DNA from: Crystallibacter degradans | Lineage (GTDB): Bacteria; Actinomycetota; Actinomycetes; Actinomycetales; Micrococcaceae | Reading direction: 5' to 3' | Assembly: GCF_012952295.1 (NCBI RefSeq) | Contig: NZ_JABBCH010000016.1 | Span: 21,645 to 85,644, forward strand | Length of the DNA: 64,000 nt | Position numbers and translations under genes: made by a program | The notes under the pieces: model-generated | Database searches by the model: none | Seen by the model: only the letters and a program-made list of their open reading frames with translations | Told to the model about the DNA's origin: nothing | In this document: piece by piece, positions 40,571-49,351 of the stretch | How the letters are laid out: every line of letters starts with the position of its first letter | How positions within the stretch are numbered: position 1 is the first letter of the stretch

Positions 40571-41260
40571 TTAGCTCGGTTTCCGGGCCGTTGTGTAGGA
40601 GGGCTCGCGCAGGGTCCTGGTCCACCGGTAGATGCCCGCGCCGGGCAGCGGGTGCAGCAGCGGATCGAAACGCCGGTCCGTGTCCTGTTGGTTGGGATCA
40701 AGTGTCAGGGACAGGGTGGCGAACCGGATCCAATCTCCGCGGAGTGCCGAATGGTAGAGCCCCAGCGTCCAGACGCGGTCCCCGAGTGCCTGCCGGAAAT
40801 CCTCCGTTTTGGCGGGGAGCCTGGGCGCGGAGTCCAGCGGCCGGGCAGCCAGCAGGACCGGACCTCGGCTGCCTTGGTACGGCATCAAGGTGGTGAAAGC
40901 TGCCTCTGAAGCGGATCTGTGCGGAATCAGAATGAAACGGCTGGCTCCGGACATCCCAGTGGACGCGAGCAGCACATCGAAGGAAGCTGAGCCGGCCGGG
41001 ATCCGCAGCGCCAGCCCCACGATGTCGGGCAGCGGTCCGGGCAAGCCGATCGATCGCGACAGCCGGGCTTGGACCTGAACCTGACCTGGAGTATCAACCC
41101 AGGAGATACCGCTTCGCTGTGTGGGCGGAAGCTTGTCGACCGACCCGGTGAGGCTGACGCCCTCCGGGTGGATCGGGCGCTCGGGCCGGAGGGCTTTAAT
41201 TCCGCGGAACAGAAGCGCAAAGCCGCGTCCCGCCGTCGTACTAATCTGTTCCAACTCCAA
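40571..41260 (-). CDS. Conserved hypothetical protein of catalase-related fold
   Basis: A 229-residue protein with the motifs R-P-x-H-P-E-G-V-S-L-T-G, A-R-L-S-R-S-I-G-L-P-x-P-L-P-D-I-V-G-L-A-L-R and G-P-V-L-L-A-A-R-P-L. This set recurs in a family of small actinobacterial proteins annotated variously as phosphodiesterase-like or hypothetical, and the R-x-S-x-x-x-G-L-P-x-x-x-P-D-x-x-G-L-A-x-R pattern resembles the start of heme-catalase barrels. I see no certain heme ligand. Start TTG 41260 has GGAAGGAG seven bases upstream. It may form a short operon with the Gfo/Idh gene (18-base gap). Confidence 0.6.
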   Translation of the reverse strand: MELEQISTTAGRGFALLFRGIKALRPERPIHPEGVSLTGSVDKLPPTQRSGISWVDTPGQVQVQARLSRSIGLPGPLPDIVGLALRIPAGSASFDVLLASTGMSGASRFILIPHRSASEAAFTTLMPYQGSRGPVLLAARPLDSAPRLPAKTEDFRQALGDRVWTLGLYHSALRGDWIRFATLSLTLDPNQQDTDRRFDPLLHPLPGAGIYRWTRTLREPSYTTARKPS

Positions 41261-41512
41261 CTCCAGCTCCTTCCACTACCCCGGCGAATTGCACCGGTCC
41301 CGCCGGCACGGTGGTCGGGCGGCCCTATCGAAACTTCCATTGGGAGGAATATACGCCGGCAGGTGCCCTGGGCGGCATCCACAACCTACATCAGCCCCTT
41401 GCCAAATACGGACGGCTGGCTAGGCTGAAGGTCAGAGGGAAGCGCAGCGAGACGCTCCCCGCTCCGGCTGATCGGATCTCTGCGGCCCGGCCGCACGATC
41501 CAGGAAGGTGGC

Positions 41513-42004
41513 TTGCTGGTGGAGACCCATGCCCCGGTAACCGCACGCGACATCATGACAACGCCGGTCATCAGCGTTGCCGCGGAAGCACTGGTCGAAG
41601 ACGTCGTCCAGATGCTGGGCAAACACCGCATCAGCGCCGTGCCGGTAGTGGACAATGAGCAGCATGTGGTCGGCCTGGTCAGCGAGTACGATCTGCTGGC
41701 GACACCGGGCGTCACGGCGGCGCAGGTCATGACCAGCTCCGTGATCAGCGTGACCACGGAGACCGCCATTTCCGACATCCGGCAGTTGCTGGTCAACCAG
41801 TGGATCGCGCGCGTTCCGGTCCTGGAGAACGGGCGCCTGGTCGGGATCGTCAGCCGCGCGGACATCGTGGCGCTGCTGGCTACCGAGTGGGTCTGCGGTG
41901 CCTGCGGCGAACCGGTGCGGGGCGAACACCCGCCCAAGGCCTGCCCCAAATGCGGGGCGGACAGCGAGAGGTTCGTTCTGCACGAGCAGCCGCCGGGTCC
42001 TTGA
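41513..42004 (+). CDS. CBS-pair protein with C-terminal zinc ribbon
   Basis: The 163-residue product has two CBS motifs (MTTPVISVAAEALVEDVV...HRISAVPVVD and MTSSVISVTTETAISDI...IARVPVLE) and ends in a rubredoxin-like zinc ribbon (CGACGEPVRGEHPPKACPKCG). CBS pairs bind adenylates. TTG 41513 follows AGGAAGGTGG. Lying 43 bases ahead of the pyruvate dehydrogenase E1alpha gene on the same strand, it may adjust the complex to the cell's energy charge, which is inferred from position only. Confidence 0.82.
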   Translation: MLVETHAPVTARDIMTTPVISVAAEALVEDVVQMLGKHRISAVPVVDNEQHVVGLVSEYDLLATPGVTAAQVMTSSVISVTTETAISDIRQLLVNQWIARVPVLENGRLVGIVSRADIVALLATEWVCGACGEPVRGEHPPKACPKCGADSERFVLHEQPPGP

Positions 42005-42047
42005 CCGGTCCATAAGCTGAACCAGATCCAGGAGATGGAGGTAAGCG

Positions 42048-43142
42048 ATGACTGACCAGGCAGCCCCGGTGACAGCAGGGTCCCAGGCGGCAGGATCATT
42101 CCCTGGGAATGAACCGCCAGAGGTGCTCATCGGGTACTACCGCGAGATGGTTCTGATCCGGAAGTTCGAGCTCACCGCGGACCAAATGTACAAGCGGGCT
42201 AAAATCGGCGGTTACTGCCACCTCAACCTCGGTGAAGAAGCCACCGTGGTTGGGCTGATGGCGGCACTGCAGGAGAAGGACTACCTGTTCACCAACTACC
42301 GGGACCACGGCTATGCGCTCTCCCGCGGGATGGATCCGGGGCGCGTCATGGCCGAGCTCTTCGGCAAGTCCACCGGGGTGGCCAAGGGCCGCGGCGGCTC
42401 GATGCACTTGTTCGACACACAGACGCGGATGCTCGGCGGTTACGGCATTGTCGGCGGCCAGCTCCCGCCGGCCACGGGCGCGGCACTGGCCCTGACTTTC
42501 CGGGGAAAACCCGGGCCGGACGCCGAAGCGGTGATGTGCCAGATGGGCGACGGCACCACCAATATTGGCGCGTTCCATGAGTCGCTGAACATCGCCGCCA
42601 TCTGGAACCTGCCCATCGTCTACGTAATCGTCAATAACCGGCTTGGCATGGGCACCACGGTGGAGGCGGCCTCGGGCGAGCCCCTGCTCTACAAGCGCGG
42701 CGCTTCCTATCGGATGCCCGGCGAACGTGTGGACGGCAACGACGTCGTCGCGGTGCGGGACGCAGCGACTGCAGCCCTGGACCGCGCACGGGTTGACCGC
42801 CAACCGGGGCTGCTGGAGGTCATGAGCTTCCGGCTGCGCGGCCACTCCGTAGTGGATCCCGCACGCTACCGCTCTGCAGCGGACGTGGAAGAGGCCCAGG
42901 CCGCGGACCCTGTGCCAGCGTTCCGGGCGCAACTGCTCGCCGCGGGCGTGTTCACCGAGGAGCAGGCAGTCCAGATCGAGGACGACGCCACGGAGAAGGT
43001 GGCGTCCGCCGTCGCCTTCGCGGATTCCAGCCCAGCGCCAACGCCTGACGAACTTTTCGACTTTGCCTATGCCACCCCGGTGGCCAACGCGCCGCAGGCC
43101 TTGCCCGGCCAGCCGGCCGCGGCCCGGGAACCACGGCTATGA
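42048..43142 (+). CDS. Pyruvate (or acetoin) dehydrogenase E1 component, alpha subunit
   Basis: A 364-residue thiamine-diphosphate enzyme subunit. The substrate-side loop HLNLGEEATVVGL and the GKSTGVAKGRGGSMHLFD stretch are typical, and the ThDP motif is GDGTTNIGAFHESLNIAAIWNLPIVYVIVNN. It performs the decarboxylation and acetyl transfer to lipoyl-E2 with the beta subunit. The stop and the next start overlap (ATGA at 43139-43142). No E3 gene is in the cluster, so it would share the cell's general lipoamide dehydrogenase. Confidence 0.88.
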   Translation: MTDQAAPVTAGSQAAGSFPGNEPPEVLIGYYREMVLIRKFELTADQMYKRAKIGGYCHLNLGEEATVVGLMAALQEKDYLFTNYRDHGYALSRGMDPGRVMAELFGKSTGVAKGRGGSMHLFDTQTRMLGGYGIVGGQLPPATGAALALTFRGKPGPDAEAVMCQMGDGTTNIGAFHESLNIAAIWNLPIVYVIVNNRLGMGTTVEAASGEPLLYKRGASYRMPGERVDGNDVVAVRDAATAALDRARVDRQPGLLEVMSFRLRGHSVVDPARYRSAADVEEAQAADPVPAFRAQLLAAGVFTEEQAVQIEDDATEKVASAVAFADSSPAPTPDELFDFAYATPVANAPQALPGQPAAAREPRL

Positions 43143-43171
43143 CCATCACCGGAGCCAGCACAGGAGACGGA

Positions 43172-44164
43172 ATGCCCACCACCAGCTACCGGCAGGCCCT
43201 TAACGACACCCTCCGAGCGGAACTGACGCGGGACGAGAACGTGTTCCTGCTGGGCGAAGAAATAGGCATCTTCGAAGGGTCCTACAAGATCACCGCCGGC
43301 CTGCTGAAGGAATTCGGACCGGAACGGGTCAGGGACACGCCGATCGCTGAAGAGGGCTTCGTGGGAGCCGCCATCGGTGCCGCGATGCTGGGTATGCGGC
43401 CGGTCGTCGAGATCATGACGCTGAACTTTAGCCTTGTCGCCATCGACCAGATCGTGAACCACGCGGCCAAGATCTACGGGATGTTCGGCGGCCAGACGCC
43501 CGTGCCCATGGTCATCCGTTTTCCCGGCGGCGGCGGACAACAGTTGGCGGCCACGCATTCGCAAAACCTCGAAGTCTGGTACGCGCATGTGCCTGGTTTG
43601 AAAGTAGTGGCTCCATCTACCCCTGCCGACGCGAAGGCACTCCTCACCGCAGCCATCCGCGACGACGACCCAGTCATCTTCCTCGAAAACCTCTCCCTCT
43701 ACAACACCAAGGGCGAAGTACCCGACGGCGAGCAGATCGCCGAGATCGGCAAGGCGGCGGTGGTCAAGGAGGGCAGCGACCTGACCGTCATCACATACTC
43801 CCGCGGCACGGTCATTGCGTTGGAAACCGCCAGACAGCTTGAGGACGAGGGCATCTCTGTCGAAGTGGTGGATCTGCGGAGTCTGCGGCCGCTGGACCGG
43901 GAAACATTCTGTGCCTCGGTGCGCAAGACCAGCCGGGCCGTGGTGCTGGAGGACGACTGGCTGAGCTACGGTATCGGCGCAGAGATCTCTGCTTCCCTCA
44001 TGGAGGGCGCGTTCGATTATCTGGACGCCCCGGTCGGACGCGTGGCAGCCGCCGAAGTGCCGTTGCCGTACGCCAAAGCCCTGGAAGTGGCGGCGCTGCC
44101 GGACGCCAGCGACTTGGTCCGGGTCATCCGCGAAGTCCTCGACGACACCAGTTTCTCCCGATAG
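43172..44164 (+). CDS. Pyruvate (or acetoin) dehydrogenase E1 component, beta subunit
   Basis: A 330-residue transketolase-type beta subunit with the conserved opening YRQALNDTLRAEL, GEEIGIFEGSYKITAGL, RDTPIAEEGFVGAAIGAAM and PGLKVVAPSTPADAKALL. ATG 43172 has AGGAGACGGA ahead; ATG 43139, overlapping the alpha stop, adds 11 residues and is a real alternative. The two subunits form the heterotetrameric E1. Confidence 0.88.
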   Translation: MPTTSYRQALNDTLRAELTRDENVFLLGEEIGIFEGSYKITAGLLKEFGPERVRDTPIAEEGFVGAAIGAAMLGMRPVVEIMTLNFSLVAIDQIVNHAAKIYGMFGGQTPVPMVIRFPGGGGQQLAATHSQNLEVWYAHVPGLKVVAPSTPADAKALLTAAIRDDDPVIFLENLSLYNTKGEVPDGEQIAEIGKAAVVKEGSDLTVITYSRGTVIALETARQLEDEGISVEVVDLRSLRPLDRETFCASVRKTSRAVVLEDDWLSYGIGAEISASLMEGAFDYLDAPVGRVAAAEVPLPYAKALEVAALPDASDLVRVIREVLDDTSFSR

Positions 44165-44173
44165 GAGCCAGTC

Positions 44174-45487
44174 ATGCCGGAAGTATTCATGCCGCGCCTG
44201 TCCGACACCATGGAAGAAGGTGTCATCAGCCGCTGGCTCAAACAGGAGGGCGACACGGTCCATCAGGGCGACGTGATCGGCGAGATCGACACGGACAAGG
44301 CCACCATGGACCTGGAGGTGTTCGATGACGGCGTCCTGGAGAAACTCCTCGTTCCCGAGGGCACCACCGTAGCCATCGGCGAACCGGTAGCCATCATCGG
44401 CGACGGGAGCGGAACCGGAGGCAAGGAGGCACCCGGCACTCCAACGGCACAAAGTACGACGGCGGCCGAAGCACCGGCAGCACCCAGCGAACCTGCAGCG
44501 CCCGCACCATCCGCGGCACCAGCAGCACCGAAGGAACCGGCCAAACCGGCATCGGGCGGCCGGATCTTGACCTCGCCCCTGGCGCGCAGGATCGCCGCCG
44601 AGCACGGCCTTGACCCAGCCAACATCACGGGGTCCGGCCCAGGCGGCAGGATAGTCCGCGCCGACGTCGAAGCCGCGGCGGCATCGGGCGAAGGGCGAAC
44701 CGAGAATACGGACCAAGGCGCCCAGTCAGGGCAACCGGCCCAGCCCGGCCAAGCCGGAGAACCGCGGTCAGCAGCAGCTGCCGGCCGAACGGATACCGGC
44801 GCGGACTCCGCCGAGGTGCCCCTGACGCAGATGCGCAAGGCAACGGCGCGCCGACTGACCGAAAGCGCCAGCGCGCCCCACTTCTTCCTGACCAACGTGG
44901 TGGGCGTAGACCGGCTGTTCGCGTTCCGGCAGGAAGTAAACCAGCGCTATGCGGACTCCGGAATCAAGGTCAGCGTAACCGACCTGCTGGTGCGGGCCTG
45001 CGCGGTCACCCTGCATGCGCACCCGCAGGTCAACTCCTCCTGGGCAGGAGATAAGATCCTGCAGCACGGCCGCACCCATATCGGCGTCGCCGTCGCCATT
45101 GAAAACGGCCTCATTGTCCCCGTGGTCAGGGACGCGGATACCAAGGCCCTGGACGAACTCGCCGCGGAGACGCGGGAGCTGGCGGAGAAGGCCCGCGCAG
45201 GCAAGCTCAAGCCCGATGAATTCAGCGGCGGCACGTTCACCATCAGCAACTTGGGCATGTTCGGAATCGATAATTTCACCGCAGTGATCAATCCGCCCGA
45301 GGCAGCCATCCTGGCGGTGGGCGCCGCTACTGAGGAACCGTTCGTGCAGGACGGGACGCTGCAGAGCCGGCGGATCATGAAGCTGACCATGACCGCAGAC
45401 CACCGGGTGTTGGACGGCGCCACCGCGGCGGCTTTCCTGCGGGACCTCAAACAGACGCTGGAAGAGCCTCTGCGTATCCTCCTTTAG
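44174..45487 (+). CDS. Dihydrolipoamide acyltransferase (E2)
   Basis: A 437-residue E2 with one lipoyl domain (lipoylation lysine in DTDKATMDLEV), an Ala/Pro/Glu linker containing a TACGACGGCGG sequence, a peripheral subunit-binding domain (TSPLARRIAAEHGLDPANITGSGPGGRIVRADV), a second Gly/Gln linker and the catalytic domain with DHRVLDGATAAAFL. It links E1 to CoA. It completes the E1alpha-E1beta-E2 operon. Confidence 0.9.
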   Translation: MPEVFMPRLSDTMEEGVISRWLKQEGDTVHQGDVIGEIDTDKATMDLEVFDDGVLEKLLVPEGTTVAIGEPVAIIGDGSGTGGKEAPGTPTAQSTTAAEAPAAPSEPAAPAPSAAPAAPKEPAKPASGGRILTSPLARRIAAEHGLDPANITGSGPGGRIVRADVEAAAASGEGRTENTDQGAQSGQPAQPGQAGEPRSAAAAGRTDTGADSAEVPLTQMRKATARRLTESASAPHFFLTNVVGVDRLFAFRQEVNQRYADSGIKVSVTDLLVRACAVTLHAHPQVNSSWAGDKILQHGRTHIGVAVAIENGLIVPVVRDADTKALDELAAETRELAEKARAGKLKPDEFSGGTFTISNLGMFGIDNFTAVINPPEAAILAVGAATEEPFVQDGTLQSRRIMKLTMTADHRVLDGATAAAFLRDLKQTLEEPLRILL

Positions 45488-45490
45488 CAG

Positions 45491-45499
45491 TTATCCACA
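45491..45499 (+). other. TTATCCACA box
   Basis: The nine bases match the DnaA-box consensus. In this position, between an operon and an isolated gene, it is more likely a fortuitous or family-typical sequence than a functional origin element. Confidence 0.3.
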
Positions 45500-45584
45500 G
45501 TCTGGATGCGTGGGATAGCGGTGCATTGTCGTAGAGGGGGAAGGTGGACGAACCAGACCACCCTTCACGACGAAAGGCACCAAC

Positions 45585-46601
45585 GTGGGACGAAGCAAGA
45601 AGCGCCGCTCCAAAAACACCCGTCCGAATCAGCCTCGCCGCCAGATCCCAAGCCGCGAAGCCGAGATCGATGCGTTGGCCCCGGCATATACCGATTGGAT
45701 AGGTAAGGACGCAACGGATCAAGAGAGCCATTACGTTTTGGAGTTCGTCAAGATGGTTATGGGTTTCCACCGGAAGCTCCAGCCAGGCTCCAGCTGCACT
45801 TCGTTCCGCGCGCTCCCGCTTGAAGCCGCGATTTGCTTGTGTGTTGATGAGATCGCCGAGGGAGATGATTTCCTCTTCATTCCGTTTGTGAGCTCGATGT
45901 CGCTGTACACCAATTTCTTGGAGCAGACTGGTCGTTGGACAGGAACCACCAGACAGTTGGAGGACCTGCGAAACTACTATCACCGGGCGCATATCGCATT
46001 CGAGGCCGTCGGACCGAACCGCGGTTTCGAATGGTCCGAGCTGGACCCAACAGAACAGTTGAAGTTCCTCGAAGAAACGCCTCTCGCGAAGAAGGCACGA
46101 AACTTGCTCGCAGCCGTGGATGCACAATTGCACAGTGATACCGGACCCACCTGGCGCCAAGAATTTTGGGCATCAGTCACAGTGTTCGATCAGGACGCGA
46201 CCGACAAAAACTCAGCACAAGTCAGGTTCGATATCCTTGCAAATCTGGGCCTCACCCCAACCCAAGGCTCAGCAGAACGATTGGCAGACATTCGGAATAC
46301 CTTCAGCAACGGGGACAATCCCGACCGTCTGGCCCTTCTCGAAACTCTCGTATACGCATGCTTTGAAAATGAGTTCAGTCGCGACAGCTCTCCTTACAGC
46401 GACGAGCTTCCCGTAGGTCAGACTATCGGCCGTATCCTTGCACATGCGGCCGAAACGACAGGATCGGTGTCCGGGCTGATTCTGACCAATCCGGGTGCGC
46501 TGATGCCGGGCGGTGCAACTCCGGAAACAGCGGAGTTCTACGCCGAGGTGGGACGGCGTCTGAAGTACCTCCAAGAGTTGGGTCTGAGTAGTGCCCCTTA
46601 A
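45585..46601 (+). pseudogene. Unknown gene truncated by IS insertion
   Basis: The open frame from GTG 45585 encodes 338 residues, but the last four (S-S-A-P) are read from the left end of the IS256 element. Without the insertion the frame joins the sequence after the right-hand target repeat at 48241 and continues for 31 residues (IVIGQDITVPTALRRC..., ending at TGA 48334-48336), giving an intended protein of about 365 residues. The protein starts with a basic stretch (GRSKKRRSKNTRPNQPRRQ) and is otherwise soluble and helical; no family is recognised. Its composition is visibly less GC-rich than its neighbours, suggesting transfer. The truncated product may or may not function. Confidence 0.75.
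46579..46587. repeat. Left copy of the 9-bp target duplication
   Basis: TGGGTCTGA here and at 48233-48241 flanks the IS256-family element exactly, the duplication length expected for this family. Confidence 0.85.
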
Positions 46602-46710
46602 AGTGGTGTAGCGCCCACCGGTTGACAGGTAACGCCCCTGAACGGGGCGCGGTCACCGTGGGACTCCTTCGAGGAATCTCCTACAACCCACTCGAAAGGA
46701 CATCGCTACG

Positions 46711-47958
46711 ATGACCGCTCCTCACATTGTCGACCCTGCCAGCGTACTTTCAGAAGCTTTGGGCGACGCGTCGCCGGATCTGATGCGACACCTTTTGCAA
46801 ACGATGATCAACGCACTGTTGTCCGCGGACGCGGATGCCGTGATCGGCGCCGAATGGGGCAAGGCCTCACCCGAGCGCGTAACGCAGCGCAACGGCTACC
46901 GCCACCGCGAGCTGGACACGCGCGCCGGTACGATCGATGTTGCCATCCCGAAGCTGCGGCAGGGCACGTACTTCCCGGAATGGCTGCTGGAACGGCGCAA
47001 GCGCGCCGAAGCGGCAATGATCACTGTCGTCGCGGACTGCTATCTCGCCGGGGTCTCCACCCGGCGCATGGACAAGCTCGTCAAGACCCTCGGGATCCAC
47101 TCGCTCTCAAAATCGCAGGTCTCCCGGATGGCCGCGGATCTCGATGAGCAGGTCGCCCAGTTCCGGACCCGGCCGCTGGATGATGCGGGCCCGTTCACGT
47201 TCGTTGCCGCCGACGCGCTGACCATGAAGGTCCGCGAAGGCGGGCGCGTTATCAACGCGGTCGTCATGGTCGCCACCGGCGTCAACGCGGACGGGCACCG
47301 CGAAGTCCTCGGTCTGCGCGTGGCGACCTCGGAGACCGGAGCTGCGTGGAACACCTTCTTCGCCGACCTCGTCGCCCGCGGCCTTACCGGGGTACGCCTG
47401 GTCACCAGCGACGCCCACGCCGGCCTGGTCGAGGCCATCGCAGCGAACCTTCCCGGCGCCTCCTGGCAGCGCTGCCGCACCCACTACGCGGCAAACCTGA
47501 TGTCGGCCACCCCGAAGAGCATGTGGCCGGCGGTCAAAGCGATGCTCCACTCGGTCTACGACCAACCCGATACGGCCAGCGTGAACGCGCAGTTCGACCG
47601 GCTCCTGGACTACGTCGAGGACAGACTGCCGAAAGTGTTCGCGCACCTGGACGCGGCCCGCGCCGACATCCTCGCCTTCACAGCCTTCCCGAAGGACGTC
47701 TGGCAACAGATCTGGTCCAATAACCCCAACGAGCGTTTGAACAAGGAAATCCGCCGGCGCACCGACGTAGTCGGAATCTTCCCGAACCGCGACGCGGTCA
47801 CCCGCCTCGTCGGAGCCGTGCTGGCCGAGCAAAGCGATGAATGGGCCGAAGGCCGCCGCTACCTCGGACTCGAAGTGCTTGCCCGCTGCCGCCTGACACC
47901 AGCGCACACCGGGATCGAACCGAGCACCGAGCTGCCCGAGCTGGGAGCGGCAGCATGA
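46711..47958 (+). CDS. IS256-family transposase (mutator type)
   Basis: A 415-residue DDE transposase. Conserved blocks include [41 protein letters not shown], the catalytic D in [17 protein letters not shown] (first D), [10 protein letters not shown] (second D) and the late E of [23 protein letters not shown]. The C(2)H motif is present as QRCRTHY. It appears intact, so the element may still be mobile. Confidence 0.93.
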   Translation: MTAPHIVDPASVLSEALGDASPDLMRHLLQTMINALLSADADAVIGAEWGKASPERVTQRNGYRHRELDTRAGTIDVAIPKLRQGTYFPEWLLERRKRAEAAMITVVADCYLAGVSTRRMDKLVKTLGIHSLSKSQVSRMAADLDEQVAQFRTRPLDDAGPFTFVAADALTMKVREGGRVINAVVMVATGVNADGHREVLGLRVATSETGAAWNTFFADLVARGLTGVRLVTSDAHAGLVEAIAANLPGASWQRCRTHYAANLMSATPKSMWPAVKAMLHSVYDQPDTASVNAQFDRLLDYVEDRLPKVFAHLDAARADILAFTAFPKDVWQQIWSNNPNERLNKEIRRRTDVVGIFPNRDAVTRLVGAVLAEQSDEWAEGRRYLGLEVLARCRLTPAHTGIEPSTELPELGAAA

Positions 47959-48179
47959 GCCTTCGCCAACCACACGCCTCACCACACGCACCCGATCTGG
48001 CGCTCCTGACCGCCGGCTGCGACACCGGCTGGTGGGACGAGCACGGAAGGCCAGCACCCTGGCCCGAGGACTTCTGGCTCCCCGACGGCACGATCAACCC
48101 CATATGGCGCCAGGACACCGGCACCTGCCGAGAGGAGGACCCCGCTACCGCCACCCGATTCGACGGCCACCCCTTCTAA
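47955..48179 (+). CDS. IS256 accessory small protein
   Basis: The ATG at 47955 overlaps the transposase stop (ATGA). The 74 residues are rich in W, P and H ([28 protein letters not shown]) and read like a real protein although I know no family. It lies inside the element, ahead of the right end. A translationally coupled role in transposition or regulation is possible but unsupported. Confidence 0.55.
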   Translation: MSLRQPHASPHAPDLALLTAGCDTGWWDEHGRPAPWPEDFWLPDGTINPIWRQDTGTCREEDPATATRFDGHPF

Positions 48180-48232
48180 CCTTCAACACCTCGAAAGAAA
48201 TGAACCGTTACACCACCACAGGGGACTTGACC

Positions 48233-48241
48233 TGGGTCTGA
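48233..48241. repeat. Right copy of the 9-bp target duplication
   Basis: TGGGTCTGA. Its last base is the first base of the ATC codon that restores the reading frame of the interrupted gene. Confidence 0.85.
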
Positions 48242-48336
48242 TCGTCATCGGACAGGACATCACCGTTCCAACCGCACTGCGGCGCTGCGTCCTCGACGTT
48301 TGGGAAGACACAGAACCTGACCGGCTGGCAGCCTGA
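48241..48336 (+). pseudogene. Detached 3' end of the IS-interrupted gene
   Basis: The frame ATC GTC ATC GGA... reads 31 codons to TGA 48334-48336 and joins the frame of the gene at 45585 after removal of the element and one target copy. It is the lost C-terminus, IVIGQDITVPTALRRC to DRLAA. Confidence 0.75.
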
Positions 48337-48385
48337 TGCCAACGCAAGAGCTTTAAGGTCTGTACCGAACTCGAGTATCAAACTC

Positions 48386-49174
48386 TCAGCGCGCACTGGC
48401 GTGCTCGCCCAGTTGCTGGGTGATCTTGTGCGCCTCCTCAAGCAGAAGTTTCCCGAGGAATTCCTGCCGTTCCGGGCGGAACCGCTGCTCGATGCCGGTG
48501 AGGGACAGAGCCCATGCCGGGTTGCCCTGGCGATCGAAAACCGCGGCGCCCATGCCCCAGCTGCCCTCAAGGATGAGTCCGGGATTCACCGTGTAGCCGT
48601 TGCGACGGGTCACTTCCAAATTCGCCCGGATCCGTTCTGCGGTATGGGCCGGGCCGAAGCGTTCGCCGCGCGTACCGCCGTCGTCAAGCAACCGGTCCAC
48701 CTCCGCTTCCGGGAGGAAGGCCATGATGGCCAGTCCGGCGGAGGCAACTCCCAGCGGAAAGCGGACGCCTTCATGCAGAACGAACGAGCGCACCGGAAAG
48801 CTGCCTTCGACGCGCAGCAGACAGACCGTTTCGTCGCCACGCCTAATGGAAAGGAATGCGCTCTCGCCGGTTTCGTCTGCTAAGCGTTGCAGGCTCGGCC
48901 GGGCCAAGTCCTCGATGGCGTACCGGTTGGCGGCGACGGCTCCGAGGACATAGATCTCGGGGCCCAGATGCCAGGTGCCCGTCTCGGCATGATGATCCAG
49001 CAGCCCCTCGGCCGCCAGGGAGTTCAGCAGCCGGTAGACCGTGGGCCGTGTAAGACCCGATGCCTCGACGATAGCCGGAAGCGCCGCACCTCCTTCAGGG
49101 GAGCGTCCAACAATGCGCAGCAGCTGGGCCACCCGCCCGACAACCTGCGCCCCTTGCACCGTTTTCTCTGCCAT
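48386..49174 (-). CDS. IclR-family regulator of the ketoacid CoA-transferase operon
   Basis: A 262-residue IclR protein. The winged helix (LPAIVEASGLTRPTVYRLLNSLAAEGLL) is followed by the effector domain with FLSIRRGDETVCLLRVEG, FPLGVASAGLAIMAFLP and GSWGMGAAVFD. ATG 49174 is preceded by AAGGAGTGG. It faces scoA across a 177-base region holding three TGTCCAT-type palindromes, so it almost certainly controls that operon and itself. Confidence 0.88.
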   Translation of the reverse strand: MAEKTVQGAQVVGRVAQLLRIVGRSPEGGAALPAIVEASGLTRPTVYRLLNSLAAEGLLDHHAETGTWHLGPEIYVLGAVAANRYAIEDLARPSLQRLADETGESAFLSIRRGDETVCLLRVEGSFPVRSFVLHEGVRFPLGVASAGLAIMAFLPEAEVDRLLDDGGTRGERFGPAHTAERIRANLEVTRRNGYTVNPGLILEGSWGMGAAVFDRQGNPAWALSLTGIEQRFRPERQEFLGKLLLEEAHKITQQLGEHASAR

Positions 49175-49187
49175 TCCACTCCTTGAA

Positions 49188-49310
49188 TCCACAATATGGA
49201 CACTCTACTGCAGCATGTCCATAGTGTGAATACAGCAAAGGTGCCCCTCTTGACGCCCCCTCCGGACCACCGCTAGCCTGCAAGTAATCCACTTGTCCAT
49301 AAGATGGACA
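49188..49310. promoter_or_regulatory. Three IclR-type operators between the regulator and scoA
   Basis: TGTCCATAAGATGGACA (49294-49310) is a perfect 7-3-7 palindrome. Two related sites, read on opposite strands, are TGTCCATATTGTGGA (49202-49188, minus) and TGTCCATAGTGTGAA (49216-49230, plus). The common core TGTCCATA with a weaker second arm is typical of IclR sites. Confidence 0.72.
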
Positions 49311-49351
49311 GCACGGCGTGCATGAACGCCAATACTCAACGAGGAGGAAGC

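Larger units (their letters stand above)
46588..48232 (+). mobile_element. IS256-family insertion sequence, 1645 bp
   Basis: The element is bounded by 9-bp direct repeats. Its terminal inverted repeats are imperfect: the left end carries CCCCTTAAAGTGGTGTAGCG from 46594 and the right end, read inward on the minus strand, CCCCTGTGGTGGTGTAACG. It carries a full-length transposase gene and a small downstream gene overlapping it by four bases. It inserted into the 3' end of the gene at 45585. Confidence 0.82.

Noticed and set aside
45491..45499. TTATCCACA as a replication origin element
   Set aside because: A single box without clustered repeats, an AT-rich stretch or dnaA/dnaN neighbours.
46711..48232. 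Composite transposon with cargo
   Set aside because: Only one IS copy is present and both ends with target duplications are accounted for.
49304..49351. In-frame ATG upstream as scoA start
   Set aside because: It lies inside the IclR operator; ATG 49352 has a strong ribosome binding site and matches ScoA proteins.
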